53,443 nt of DNA from Pseudomonas siliginis. Lineage in GTDB: Bacteria > Pseudomonadota > Gammaproteobacteria > Pseudomonadales > Pseudomonadaceae. Location: contig NZ_JAHSTW010000014.1 in the NCBI RefSeq assembly GCF_019145195.1, positions 1 to 53,443 on the forward strand, written 5' to 3'. Both the position numbers and the translations under genes were made by a program. Below, piece by piece: positions 1 to 7,701 of this stretch (positions within the stretch are counted from its first letter, which is position 1; each line of letters starts with the position of its first letter). The notes beneath the pieces were generated by a model. That model ran no database searches. It saw nothing but the letters and a program-made list of their open reading frames with translations, and was not told where the DNA came from.

Positions 1-63
1 TTTTTTTTTGCCCGGGATTCTTGTTTCAGGGTTTTGCCACTGCGATGTGCAGAAGCCAGAAAC

Positions 64-95
64 GACAACGGCCGACCCGAAGGTCAGCCGTTGTC
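64..95 (-). terminator. Possible terminator of rraB
   Basis: A 9-bp perfect stem (GACAACGGC / GCCGTTGTC) lies 20 nt beyond the rraB stop codon. Read on the minus strand it is followed only by a weak T-rich stretch (GTTTCTGGCTTC), so it could be an inefficient terminator or simply a 3' stabilising hairpin. Confidence 0.4.
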
Positions 96-114
96 CGACA
101 AACAATGCGCAATA

Positions 115-462
115 TCAATTCAACCGGTAACGATTGCGCACCTCCTGCTTCACGCCCCAACCCTCGATAATGCCGCCCAGCGGTTCGACCACGGCTGAAA
201 AGCCTTGCTCGAAATCGCCGATGTCGTCATAGGTTGCGTACATCACTTTGCTCAATTCCAGCGACCAGGCGCCGTCGTCGCGCGCACTGACCTGGGCATT
301 GATGGATTCACCGCGAAATTTGCCTGCTGCCCTGCGCGCCCGCTCCTCGTCCGGGAAAATCGCGTAGAACTCGATGGGATGGAACCGGGAAAAATCGAAA
401 CCGCCTTCTTTCATGCGGCGCAGAACGTTGCTGCTGATGTCTTCTTGATAGGCTGTGCTCAT
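115..462 (-). CDS. rraB: Ribonuclease E inhibitor RraB family protein
   Basis: The 115-residue acidic protein has the RraB family layout: an N-terminal region with SRFHPIEFYAIFPDEE, a central segment with VSARDDGAWSLEL, and a C-terminal YDDIGDFEQGF segment. RraB proteins bind RNase E in the cytoplasm and alter which transcripts it cleaves; that role is known from enteric bacteria and is inferred here. The length is typical of the short Pseudomonas members. The ATG at 462 is preceded by AGGGGGA at suitable spacing. It is the first complete gene at the left edge and appears to be transcribed alone. Confidence 0.8.
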   Translation of the reverse strand: MSTAYQEDISSNVLRRMKEGGFDFSRFHPIEFYAIFPDEERARRAAGKFRGESINAQVSARDDGAWSLELSKVMYATYDDIGDFEQGFSAVVEPLGGIIEGWGVKQEVRNRYRLN

Positions 463-671
463 GAATCGTCCCCCTCGATTGATGGATAGACTTTCCGTAT
501 TCCCGCCCCGGGCCTTTTGGCCTAAGTACTACGGCAACGTGGTTGCGCGCGGGAAACAAGCATGTAGCTGACAAGACCAGACCTTAGCGATCCATTCGCT
601 GATCTCGCTTGCAGAGTAGCCCCAAGAGAGCGCCGCTGCCAAGGCCTGGTTTACGAGATGACAGGAAGTGT

Positions 672-905
672 TCAGACAGGGGTGATGCTGAGGATTTCGA
701 TGCCGTTCTGGGTCTTGAGGTTTTTCACCCCGGCATCGGCGGTGCGCCCTTCCAGATCGTTGAGATCCAGCTGGGCGGCGACCGGAAGAAGCCGCTCTTT
801 GACGAGCCGTGCGGCTTCATCATCGGACGGGCATTCCTCACGTTCGAAGACTTCATCGACAATTTCACCGTGATCATCCACGAAAGTGACTTTCCACTTT
901 TGCAT
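672..905 (-). CDS. Conserved small acidic protein of unknown function
   Basis: A 77-residue protein beginning MQKWKVTFVDDHGE and ending GIEILSITPV. I do not recognise a named family. The start at 905 is chosen because a perfect AGGAGG Shine-Dalgarno sequence sits 5 nt upstream; a longer open frame reaching 1223 has no such signal and overlaps speE. The sequence is rich in Asp/Glu, without signal peptide or membrane segment, so it is probably cytoplasmic. It lies 187 bp downstream of speE on the same strand, separated from it by a REP hairpin, so it may or may not share the speE transcript. Confidence 0.7.
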   Translation of the reverse strand: MQKWKVTFVDDHGEIVDEVFEREECPSDDEAARLVKERLLPVAAQLDLNDLEGRTADAGVKNLKTQNGIEILSITPV

Positions 906-1031
906 CAGTGCCTCCTCGATCAACCCGTAAATGGGCTTACCTCTATCTCGACTTTTTCCCGCGAGAGTTGGTTCAAAAGGATTGCGGCCGACAACGGTGA
1001 AAATAACCATCCAATCGGTAAGGCGGACTTC

Positions 1032-1061
1032 TGTGGCGAGGGGATTTATCCCCTCACCACA
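1032..1061. repeat. REP-type palindrome
   Basis: Nearly perfect inverted repeat: TGTGGCGAGGGGAT, a TT loop, then ATCCCCTCACCACA. This is the GGCGAGGGGATTTATCCCC repetitive extragenic palindrome common between genes in the P. fluorescens group. It sits between speE and the 77-residue gene and has no U-tract on either strand, so it is a repeat rather than a classical terminator. Confidence 0.75.
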
Positions 1062-1092
1062 AAAGCTCCCTTGCAGAGCGACTTCAACGTGA

Positions 1093-1968
1093 TCAGTCGT
1101 TGCTTGGCTTGTTGACCGCCTGCAGCACGTATTGCGGCAAGGCGAACGCGCCGATGTGGATTTCCGGGTTGTAGTAACGGGTGACAATGCCGCTGCCGAT
1201 GAAGCGCTGTTGCAGGGTTTCACGGCTGAGCTTGCGGTAGGCCGGGTTGGTCGAGCCCCAGGCGAAGGTCATCGAGCCGCCGATGTAGGTCGGCACGGCG
1301 GCCTGGTAGAAGTGCCAGTCCGGGAACAGGCTGCGCAGGCGACCGGCGGTGGTTTTGACTTCGTCGATTTGCATGAACGGTGTGCCGTTCTGAGTCACCA
1401 GGATGCCGCCTTCGTTCAGGCAGCGGCGGCACGCCTGGTAGAAATTCTCCGAGAACAGCACTTCGCCCGGACCGATCGGGTCGGTGGAGTCGGAGATGAT
1501 CACGTCGAATTTTTCAGTGGTGGTGGCGACGAAACGCATGCCGTCGTCGATCACCAGGTTCAGGCGCGGATCATCGTAGGCTCCGGCGGAATGGTTCGGC
1601 AGGAATTCCTTGCACATGTCGACCACGGTGCCGTCGATTTCAACCATGGTGATGTGCTCGACGCCGGCGTGCTTGGTCACTTCGCGCAGCATACCGCCGT
1701 CACCGCCACCGATGATCAGCACGCGCTTGGCGGTACCGTGGGCGAGGATCGGCACGTGGGTGAGCATCTCGTGGTAGATGAATTCGTCGGCTTCGGTGGT
1801 CTGGATCACGCCGTCCAGCGCCATCACCCGGCCCATGCGCGGGTTCTGGAAGATCACCAGATGCTGGTGTTCGGTGCGCACTTCGTGCAGCAGTTTTTCC
1901 ATGCGAAAACGCTGGCCGTAGCCTTCGTAGAGGGTTTCCAGGTACTCGCTGGTCTTGGTAACGGTCAT
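1093..1968 (-). CDS. speE: Polyamine aminopropyltransferase (spermidine synthase)
   Basis: A 291-residue enzyme that transfers the aminopropyl group of decarboxylated S-adenosylmethionine to putrescine, giving spermidine and 5'-methylthioadenosine. The family hallmarks are visible: YGQRF near the N-terminus, the nucleotide-binding GGGDGGMLREV loop, VEIDGTVVDMCKEF, and the catalytic aspartate region DVIISDSTDPIGPGE. The start at 1968 gives the usual MTVTKTSEYLETLYEG beginning and has GGAG about 9 nt upstream; an 11-residue longer start at 2001 is in frame but lacks support. Its by-product methylthioadenosine feeds the methionine-salvage pathway, three steps of which (mtnBDC) are encoded about 5 kb away. 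Confidence 0.95.
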   Translation of the reverse strand: MTVTKTSEYLETLYEGYGQRFRMEKLLHEVRTEHQHLVIFQNPRMGRVMALDGVIQTTEADEFIYHEMLTHVPILAHGTAKRVLIIGGGDGGMLREVTKHAGVEHITMVEIDGTVVDMCKEFLPNHSAGAYDDPRLNLVIDDGMRFVATTTEKFDVIISDSTDPIGPGEVLFSENFYQACRRCLNEGGILVTQNGTPFMQIDEVKTTAGRLRSLFPDWHFYQAAVPTYIGGSMTFAWGSTNPAYRKLSRETLQQRFIGSGIVTRYYNPEIHIGAFALPQYVLQAVNKPSND

Positions 1969-2091
1969 GGTCAAGTGCTCCGATAAATGCGCGGGCGCCA
2001 TCGTGGGGACGATTGCCCGGGAAAGGCGCGCATTCTACGTTGCCGAAGATGACAGGTCGAACCTCAGCTTGTTTTTACCACCGCAAACCAA

Positions 2092-2181
2092 TGTGGGAGC
2101 GAGCCTGCTCGCGAAAGCGCAGCATCAGTTGCCGGTGATGGCGACTGACACAACGTCTTCGCGAGCAGGCTCGCTCCCACA
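2092..2181. repeat. REPIN (inverted REP doublet)
   Basis: Two inverted copies of TGTGGGAGCGAGCCTGCTCG(CGA) face each other at either end of a 90-bp unit and can fold into a long hairpin. This is the commonest REP class of the P. fluorescens group. It lies between the start of speE and the end of the small membrane protein gene. A second copy with the same ends is at 6272-6361. Confidence 0.9.
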
Positions 2182-2208
2182 GGGATAACAGTGTGATCGA
2201 AAATCAGC

Positions 2209-2400
2209 TCAGATCCGGACGTTGCCCCGCGGTCCGGCAATCGCCCAGATGATCAGGCCCAGCACCGGCAGGAGGATGATCAGCAACACCCAGACGATTT
2301 TCATTCCGGTGGAGGCGCCGCTTTTCAGCACGTTGATGATGGCCCAGATGTCGAGGGCAAGGATGATCAGGCCAATCAGACCGTTGAACGTGGAACCCAT
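2209..2400 (-). CDS. PLDc_N domain small membrane protein
   Basis: A 63-residue protein with two hydrophobic segments, roughly residues 3-22 (FNGLIGLIILALDIWAIINV) and 33-55 (MKIVWVLLIILLPVLGLIIW), ending GPRGNVRI. The pattern of two helices followed by G-P-R is that of the phospholipase D nuclease N-terminal domain (PF13396), found as stand-alone inner-membrane proteins of unknown role; no PLD catalytic domain is present. The ATG at 2400 has GGAG 7 nt upstream; an 8-residue longer start at 2424 is less well supported. It probably stands alone. Confidence 0.75.
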   Translation of the reverse strand: MGSTFNGLIGLIILALDIWAIINVLKSGASTGMKIVWVLLIILLPVLGLIIWAIAGPRGNVRI

Positions 2401-2471
2401 GGTGTCGCTCCAGAATAGTGGCATGCACTTTTAGGATAGACGGTCGCGCGCAGGGTTCCCTTTTATTGCGT

Positions 2472-3002
2472 TCAGACGTGAACGGCGACCTTCAAGGCTT
2501 CCAGTGCCGGCGCAGCGGCGATGCCGGCCTCGGCGCACAACTCCAGCACGCGGGGCACGTCGTTGCCGTAGACCAGGACCATTTGCAATTCATCGTCGAG
2601 CAACTGGCTGAAGTTCATCAACGTGTAACCGCCGTTTTCCTTGTTCAGGCTGCTCATTTGCACCTGGATGCGGTTGAGTGCGGTCAGTGCTTCGGTCTTG
2701 GCCAGTTGTTTGGGCTTAAGGTTGAAATCCACGCCGGGGCCAAACGAAGCAACGATTTGTGCGAACAGATTGACATAGGCATCGGCCTGAAACAGCACGG
2801 TTTCCGGCAGGCTACCGACCACTACCCACTCACCCAGCGGGATCGGGAAAGTGTCGTCGTAGTTGATGTCCGGATTGGCGGCCAGAAAAGCATTGGCATC
2901 GGCGTAGGCCTGCGCGGCTTCGTCGGCCACTTTCAGGATCTCGTCCTCGCCCATGCAGCCGGAGCTGATTTTGCTGATGAGTTCGACGAGTGCGGCTTTC
3001 AT
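2472..3002 (-). CDS. Conserved protein of unknown function
   Basis: A 176-residue soluble acidic protein starting MKAALVELISKISSG. I recognise no catalytic or binding motif. It looks helical throughout, has no signal peptide or membrane segment, and ends APALEALKVAVHV. Upstream of the ATG the sequence carries only a weak purine-rich site (GGATCCGCC). It lies 80 bp downstream of the ankyrin-repeat gene in the same direction, so the two may be cotranscribed. Composition and codon use look like the core genome. Confidence 0.75.
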   Translation of the reverse strand: MKAALVELISKISSGCMGEDEILKVADEAAQAYADANAFLAANPDINYDDTFPIPLGEWVVVGSLPETVLFQADAYVNLFAQIVASFGPGVDFNLKPKQLAKTEALTALNRIQVQMSSLNKENGGYTLMNFSQLLDDELQMVLVYGNDVPRVLELCAEAGIAAAPALEALKVAVHV

Positions 3003-3082
3003 GAGGGCGGATCCTGTGGCGGAGGTGAATTTTCAGGGCGCGAAGGATAGCGCATTCTGCCCTTCGCCACAGTCCGTGAACT

Positions 3083-3601
3083 TTACGCCAACAACTTTTC
3101 CAGCTGCGCGGTGGTATCGACTGCGCCCATGGTCCGCGCCGCATCCAGCGCGGTCACGCCATTGGCGTCCTTGGCTTTCGGGTCAGCGCCCTGGCCAATC
3201 AGGTAGTCGACGATTTCAACGCGGTTGAACATCGCCGCCATCATCAGCGCCGTGCGGCCGTCAAACGACGAGCCTTCGATCTCGGCGCCCGCCTCGACCA
3301 GCGCCTTGACCACCGCCAGATCGCCTTTGAACGCAGCGCCGGCAATCGGGCTCTGGCCGTTGCCATTGCGCATTTCCGGATCGGCTTTGTGTTTAAGCAG
3401 GACCTTCACCGCATCGACATGGCCGTAGTAGCTGGCGAGCATCAACAAGGTGTCGCCCTTGCTGTTTTTCAGGTTCACCGGCAGCCCGGCGGTGACCAGG
3501 CGATCAAGCATCTCGGCATCACCGTCGCGCGCCTTGTTGAAAACCTGCTCGGTGAATTCGGCAGCTTCTTCAGGGGTCATCTGGCGGCTTTGGTCGGACA
3601 T
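3083..3601 (-). CDS. Ankyrin repeat domain protein
   Basis: A 172-residue protein with an N-terminal helical cap (MSDQSRQMTPEEAAEFTEQVF) and about four ankyrin repeats. The repeat signatures are GDTLLMLASYYGHVDAVKVL, GQSPIAGAAFKGDLAVVKAL, GRTALMMAAMFNRVEIVDYL and GVTALDAARTMGAVDTTAQL. Ankyrin repeats are protein-binding scaffolds; the partner here is unknown. There is no signal sequence, so it is cytoplasmic. The start at 3601 has GGAG 7 nt upstream and is preferred to an ATG four codons earlier. It precedes the 176-residue unknown gene and may form a two-gene unit with it. Confidence 0.9.
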   Translation of the reverse strand: MSDQSRQMTPEEAAEFTEQVFNKARDGDAEMLDRLVTAGLPVNLKNSKGDTLLMLASYYGHVDAVKVLLKHKADPEMRNGNGQSPIAGAAFKGDLAVVKALVEAGAEIEGSSFDGRTALMMAAMFNRVEIVDYLIGQGADPKAKDANGVTALDAARTMGAVDTTAQLEKLLA

Positions 3602-3696
3602 GGGGCACTCCATTTCGGTCTATCGGAAAGCCGACAGTTTCCCGAGCGCGACGGTGGCTGTCACTCGGTTTTTTCCGAGCGTCCCGATAGCCACAC

Positions 3697-5535
3697 TCAA
3701 TATCGATGTTTGCCCTGTTGAATTTCAGCGAGGATTTGCTCACTGACATGCACGTAAGTTTCGCTGCCGGGCAACCAGGCGAAGATCGGGTCATCGCCGG
3801 TAAGCCCGGGGTCAAAGCCTTCGGTTTTCAGGCGAGTCTTCTGGTATTTGAAGGTCCCGGTGGTTTCCATTTTCACTTTCACCCGCAAGAACAACGGCAC
3901 GGCATAAGCCGGCATACGTTGCCGGACGAAACTCAGCAATTCAGCGAAATCCAGCGTGGCCAACGATTCGGCGGGAGTGATTGCGGCCATCCCCGCACGC
4001 CCGTTGGTGTTGGGGATTTCCACACCGTAGGCCACGGCTTCAGCAATCAATGGATGTTGCAGCAACAGGTTTTCGACTTCGGTGGTCGACACGTTTTCAC
4101 CCTTCCAGCGATAGGTATCGCCGAGGCGATCAACAAATTGCGCATGGCCGAAACCGATATTGCGCAGCAGGTCGCCGGTGTTGAAAAAGCGATCGCCCTT
4201 GTTGAACACATCGTGGAGGACGACGCGGGCGGTTTTCTGCGGGTCGGTGTAACCGTCCAGCGGTGCCTTGTCGTCGATCCGCGCCAGCAGCAGGCCCTGC
4301 TCGCCCTTGCCGACCTTGCGCATGAAACCATCATCGCCGCGCAACGGCTCGCCACTGTCATGGTCGTAAGCGACCAGTTCCCAGGCCATCAGCGAAAACC
4401 CGACGGTGTTGTCGAAATTGAGGATGTTGGTGAAACCGATGTTGCCGTCGCTCGCGGCATACAACTCGCAGATGTGCTCGACGGCAAAACGCGTCTTGAA
4501 CTCGGCCCAGGCGCCGGGGCGCAAGCCATTGCCGATCATCTTGCGCACGTCGTGGCGGCTGTCATCGGCGCTGACCGGTTGCTCAACCAAGTAGCGACAC
4601 AGCTCACCGACATAGCCGATGGTGGTTGCGCGATAGCGGCGCACGTCACCCCAGAACTGGCTGGCGCTGAACTTGCGGCGGATGGCGAAACCCGAGGCGC
4701 CGTTGATCGCCGATCCCCAGCACACGCACAGGCCCGTGGCGTGATACAGCGGCAAGGTGCAGTAAACGACATCATCCGGGCGCATATCGAGGGCGATCAT
4801 GCCGAAGCTCGCTGAACTGCGCATCCAGCGTCCATGCTTGAACACCCCGGCCTTGGGCAGGCCGGTGGTACCGGAGGTGTAGATGTAGAAACACGGATCG
4901 TCGAAGAAAATCTGCGCGCTGCTCGGCGGGTTATCGCTACTGGCGTCAGCACTGGCGCTGATCAGATTGACGTAGCCCTCGGGCGCGATGCCCGGATGGC
5001 TGTATGTGTCCTGATCCGCGACAAACCAGGTGCGGGGCGCTGCGATCGCTACCTGATCACGCACGCCGGCATAGGCAGCGGTCAGTTCTTCGCCGACCAC
5101 GATGGCCACAGGCGCAACCAGATTGATGCTGTGAACAAGCGTGTCGCGCATCAACGAGGTATTGAGCAGCGCACTGACCGCGCCGAGCTTGGCCAGCGCC
5201 AGGATTGTCACCAGCAATTCCGCACGGTTCTCGATGAACACCGCGACCACGTCGCCCTTGCCGATACCTTGCTCACTCAGGTAATGCGCAATGCGATTGG
5301 CCCACTGGTTGACCTGCGTGTAGGTCAACGCAACATCGCCCTGCAACAACGCCACACCATCGGGATTGCGCAGCGTCGCCTGCTCGAACGTCCAGCCCAG
5401 ACCACACGTTTGGGTCGGATCCGTGACATTGGCCACCTTCATGCCTTTGACCACCCGGGGGATGGCTTTGGCGATCATCGGCAGTTTGCGGAGCATCATG
5501 CCCCAGGTAATCGTGTCGCTTGGTGCGTGACGCAT
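3697..5535 (-). CDS. Long-chain (FATP-type) acyl-CoA synthetase
   Basis: A 612-residue AMP-forming enzyme that activates fatty acids to acyl-CoA through an acyl-adenylate. The P-loop YIYTSGTTGLPKAG lies in the first half. Later come the adenylation motifs YAASDGNIGF and FNTGDLLR, the hinge DRLGDTYRWKGENVSTTEVE, and a C-terminal domain with GTFKYQKTRLK supplying the catalytic lysine region. The YRWKGENV form and overall length match the FATP/VLACS branch rather than FadD. The ATG at 5535 has GGGGAG 6 nt upstream. It is monocistronic, with a 384-bp upstream gap shared with the divergent DUF3509 gene. Confidence 0.9.
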   Translation of the reverse strand: MRHAPSDTITWGMMLRKLPMIAKAIPRVVKGMKVANVTDPTQTCGLGWTFEQATLRNPDGVALLQGDVALTYTQVNQWANRIAHYLSEQGIGKGDVVAVFIENRAELLVTILALAKLGAVSALLNTSLMRDTLVHSINLVAPVAIVVGEELTAAYAGVRDQVAIAAPRTWFVADQDTYSHPGIAPEGYVNLISASADASSDNPPSSAQIFFDDPCFYIYTSGTTGLPKAGVFKHGRWMRSSASFGMIALDMRPDDVVYCTLPLYHATGLCVCWGSAINGASGFAIRRKFSASQFWGDVRRYRATTIGYVGELCRYLVEQPVSADDSRHDVRKMIGNGLRPGAWAEFKTRFAVEHICELYAASDGNIGFTNILNFDNTVGFSLMAWELVAYDHDSGEPLRGDDGFMRKVGKGEQGLLLARIDDKAPLDGYTDPQKTARVVLHDVFNKGDRFFNTGDLLRNIGFGHAQFVDRLGDTYRWKGENVSTTEVENLLLQHPLIAEAVAYGVEIPNTNGRAGMAAITPAESLATLDFAELLSFVRQRMPAYAVPLFLRVKVKMETTGTFKYQKTRLKTEGFDPGLTGDDPIFAWLPGSETYVHVSEQILAEIQQGKHRY

Positions 5536-5919
5536 GAAAGCTCCCCGTTCGATCTTGACGTGCAGACCGCTGTTCTTGTTATCGGGTAATGACTGCGACC
5601 GACGCGTTTACGCCGTGGGTCGAGAAGGAAAGTACGTCAGTGCTCGCGGGGCTGTACACGCGGTTTTTGCAATGATTTGTATCCCGTCGCGCCTTCGGGG
5701 AGAGCGGATTCTGGTACGGACGTTTGGTTCCGTTGTACGGAGAAAAATCACGCAAAATGCAGGATGCACGATGGCCATTCATGCAGATTGCACGACGCCT
5801 GCAAAATGCAATGCCTACAACTTGTTGATTTTAAAGGGATTTTATTCGAATCAATACTGGCACAAACGCTGCAACTACCTCCGCATGCTTGCCATTCAAG
5901 TACATACGGAGCTGATGAC
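5536..5919. other. Divergent intergenic region
   Basis: This 384-bp gap separates the acyl-CoA synthetase and DUF3509 genes. Short open frames cross it but none has a ribosome-binding site or protein-like sequence. Its notable content is the TGCA-type repeat cluster at 5751-5810, annotated separately. Confidence 0.6.
5751..5810 (+). promoter_or_regulatory. Cluster of TGCA-NNN-TGCA operator-like repeats
   Basis: Three 11-bp palindromic elements lie within 60 bp: CGCAAAATGCA (5751), TGCAGATTGCA (5782) and TGCAAAATGCA (5800), with a further GGATGCACGATGG between the first two. The inter-element distances are 31 and 18 bp. The cluster is about 110 bp upstream of the DUF3509 start and 190-240 bp upstream of the acyl-CoA synthetase, so it could control either gene. 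The binding protein is not known to me. Confidence 0.45.
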
Positions 5920-6198
5920 ATGAGCCTGATTCAAGAAAAATTTACATCGCTGTTCTCCAACTACGAAGTCAGCACTGCCCCACGTCCTGACGGTGGCATC
6001 CTGCTCACTCTGCGTAGCAGCGACGGCAAAGTCTTCAAACGCGCGCTCTCGTATCAGCAACTGCATGCCGGCGACCAACTGTCGTGGGCGATCAGCGCGA
6101 TCCGCCGCGACCTTGCCGAACAAGCCAGCGAGCTGCCGCAAATTGCGATGCTGCAGAGCCAGCAGCGTTTTGCTCTGCCGACCTATCACTCGTTGTAA
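5920..6198 (+). CDS. DUF3509 domain-containing protein
   Basis: A 92-residue protein, MSLIQEKFTSLFSNYEV to QRFALPTYHSL, that I recognise as the Pseudomonas-restricted DUF3509 family. No function is established. Typical features are the PRPDGGILLTL strand and the RALSYQQLHAGDQLSW segment followed by an amphipathic helix. There is no signal peptide or membrane segment. The ATG at 5920 matches the usual family start; an upstream extension to 5677 is not protein-like. A strong terminator follows immediately, so it is a single-gene unit, and its upstream region carries the TGCA repeat cluster. Confidence 0.85.
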   Translation: MSLIQEKFTSLFSNYEVSTAPRPDGGILLTLRSSDGKVFKRALSYQQLHAGDQLSWAISAIRRDLAEQASELPQIAMLQSQQRFALPTYHSL

Positions 6199-6212
6199 TT
6201 TGCTTTAAACAA

Positions 6213-6251
6213 AAACAGGCCGTTGAGCATGCGCTTCACGGCCTGTTTGTT
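6213..6251 (+). terminator. Rho-independent terminator of the DUF3509 gene
   Basis: An 11-bp perfect stem (AAACAGGCCGT / ACGGCCTGTTT) with a 14-nt loop starts 14 nt after the stop codon and ends in a T-rich tail (TTTGTTTAT). The A-run on the 5' side suggests it may also act on the other strand. Confidence 0.85.
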
Positions 6252-6271
6252 TATGTCTGCCACATATCTAC

Positions 6272-6361
6272 TGTGGGAGCGAGCCTGCTCGCGAATACGG
6301 TGTTGTCCGATACAAATTGTTTTACTGACACACCGCTTTCGCGAGCAGGCTCGCTCCCACA
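6272..6361. repeat. REPIN (inverted REP doublet)
   Basis: A 90-bp unit bounded by inverted TGTGGGAGCGAGCCTGCTCG ends, identical in type and length to that at 2092-2181 but with a different internal spacer. It lies between the DUF3509 terminator and the end of mtnC, and in mtnC orientation it may act as a 3' hairpin. Confidence 0.9.
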
Positions 6362-6375
6362 TTTTCACTCAAGGG

Positions 6376-7059
6376 TCAGAAAGCTTCCGGTTCGATTCCG
6401 GTAAAGCTGTCCACCGTCACGTGCCCTGCCAACTCCCCGCCTCCACGCGCCAGACCGCAGGTTTTCATGCCGGCCGACTGGGCAGCGTCGAGCTCTTCGA
6501 CGATGTCCGACAGGAACAGGATTTCATCGGCTTCAACACCCACCGCCTGCTGAATGTTGCGGTAGGACTGCGCCTCACGCTTCGGCCCCGATGTGGTGTC
6601 GAAATAGCCGCTGAACAGCGGTGTCAGATCCCCCGCTTCCGAGCAACCGAAAATCAGTTTCTGCGCGTGAATCGAGCCGGACGAGTAAACAAACAGTTGA
6701 TAACCGGCCGCATGCCAACGTTGCAGCGCTTCAACGGCATCAGGATAGACATGCCCCTTCAACTGCCCGGCCTGATAGCCCTGCGCCCAGACCATGCCTT
6801 GCAACGCCTTCAACGGCGTGGCCTTGCGGTCTTCGGCGATCCAGCTCAAGAGGATTTCAACAACCCGTTCAACGTCAGCCTGCGGCTCGTTGCTGTCGCG
6901 ACGCACGGCGTCGAGCTGTTCGGCGACATCAGCACGCGAAGCGTTCTGGCGCACAAAGTCGGGCAAATGTTTGGCGGCGTAGGGAAACAGCACGTCGAAG
7001 ACGAAACTCACCGCGCTGGTGGTGCCTTCGATGTCGGTGAGGATGGCTTTGATCGACAC
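6376..7059 (-). CDS. mtnC: Acireductone synthase (enolase-phosphatase)
   Basis: A 227-residue HAD-superfamily enzyme of methionine salvage. It enolises and then dephosphorylates 2,3-diketo-5-methylthiopentyl-1-phosphate to give acireductone. Visible motifs are the nucleophile loop AILTDIEGTTSAVSF near the N-terminus, the FVYSSGS motif II region, the conserved lysine in GPKREAQSY, and the acidic LFLSDIVEELDAA motif. The start is a GTG at 7059 with a perfect GGAGG 9 nt upstream, giving the family's normal length; an open frame extending to 7119 would overlap mtnD. It is the last gene of the minus-strand mtnB-mtnD-mtnC run, 4 bp from mtnD. Confidence 0.95.
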   Translation of the reverse strand: MSIKAILTDIEGTTSAVSFVFDVLFPYAAKHLPDFVRQNASRADVAEQLDAVRRDSNEPQADVERVVEILLSWIAEDRKATPLKALQGMVWAQGYQAGQLKGHVYPDAVEALQRWHAAGYQLFVYSSGSIHAQKLIFGCSEAGDLTPLFSGYFDTTSGPKREAQSYRNIQQAVGVEADEILFLSDIVEELDAAQSAGMKTCGLARGGGELAGHVTVDSFTGIEPEAF

Positions 7060-7063
7060 GGTT

Positions 7064-7609
7064 TCAGTCCTCCAGACGCGGGAAACGACCGGCGATGTCT
7101 TCGCCGGTGAAATTGGCAACCCAGCCTTCCGGGTTGTTGAACAGACGGATCGCCACGAAGTGCGGATGTTCGCCCATGTCGAACCAGTGCTTGGTGCCGG
7201 CCGGAACCGAAATCAGGTCGTTCTTTTCACAGAGCACGGCATAGACGTAATCGTCGATGTGCAGGGTAAACAAGCCACGACCGGCGACGAAAAATCGTAC
7301 TTCGTCTTCGCCGTGACGGTGCTCTTCGAGGAACTTGGCGCGCAGTTCGGCTTTTTGCGGGTGATCGCTGTTGAGGCTGATCACATCGACGGTGATGTAG
7401 CCGCGCTCGGTCATCAATTTGTCGATCTGCTCTTTATAAGCACTGATGACTTCTTCCTGGCTGGCGCCGGGCTGGATCTTCGCGGCGGCCTGCCAGCGGT
7501 CGAAACGCACGCCTTGCTCGGCCAGCGTCGAGGCGATGTCTTCGAAATGGGTCAGCACCTTGTTGGGAATCTCAGGGCTGGAAACGTGATAAACGGACAG
7601 GCTGCTCAT
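7064..7609 (-). CDS. mtnD: Acireductone dioxygenase
   Basis: A 181-residue cupin that oxidises acireductone in methionine salvage. With Fe2+ the family produces formate and the keto-acid precursor of methionine; with Ni2+ it diverts to carbon monoxide. The metal ligands are visible in EEHRHGEDEVRFFVAGRG (H-x-H-x3-E) and TKHWFDMGEHPHF. The start at 7609 has GAGGAA upstream and gives the usual length. It lies between mtnB and mtnC in one operon, with 4 bp to mtnC and 92 bp from mtnB. Confidence 0.95.
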   Translation of the reverse strand: MSSLSVYHVSSPEIPNKVLTHFEDIASTLAEQGVRFDRWQAAAKIQPGASQEEVISAYKEQIDKLMTERGYITVDVISLNSDHPQKAELRAKFLEEHRHGEDEVRFFVAGRGLFTLHIDDYVYAVLCEKNDLISVPAGTKHWFDMGEHPHFVAIRLFNNPEGWVANFTGEDIAGRFPRLED

Positions 7610-7701
7610 GGGCAATTCCTCGGTAGCGGCGGCGCCGTCCGGCTCTTGAAGACCGGTCGGGCGCCGCATGGCATCAGGCAAACGGGCTGTTTCAGATGAA
7701 C

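Noticed and set aside
3706..4815. 369-codon open frame on the plus strand
   Set aside because: Complement of the acyl-CoA synthetase gene, whose motifs are clear on the other strand.
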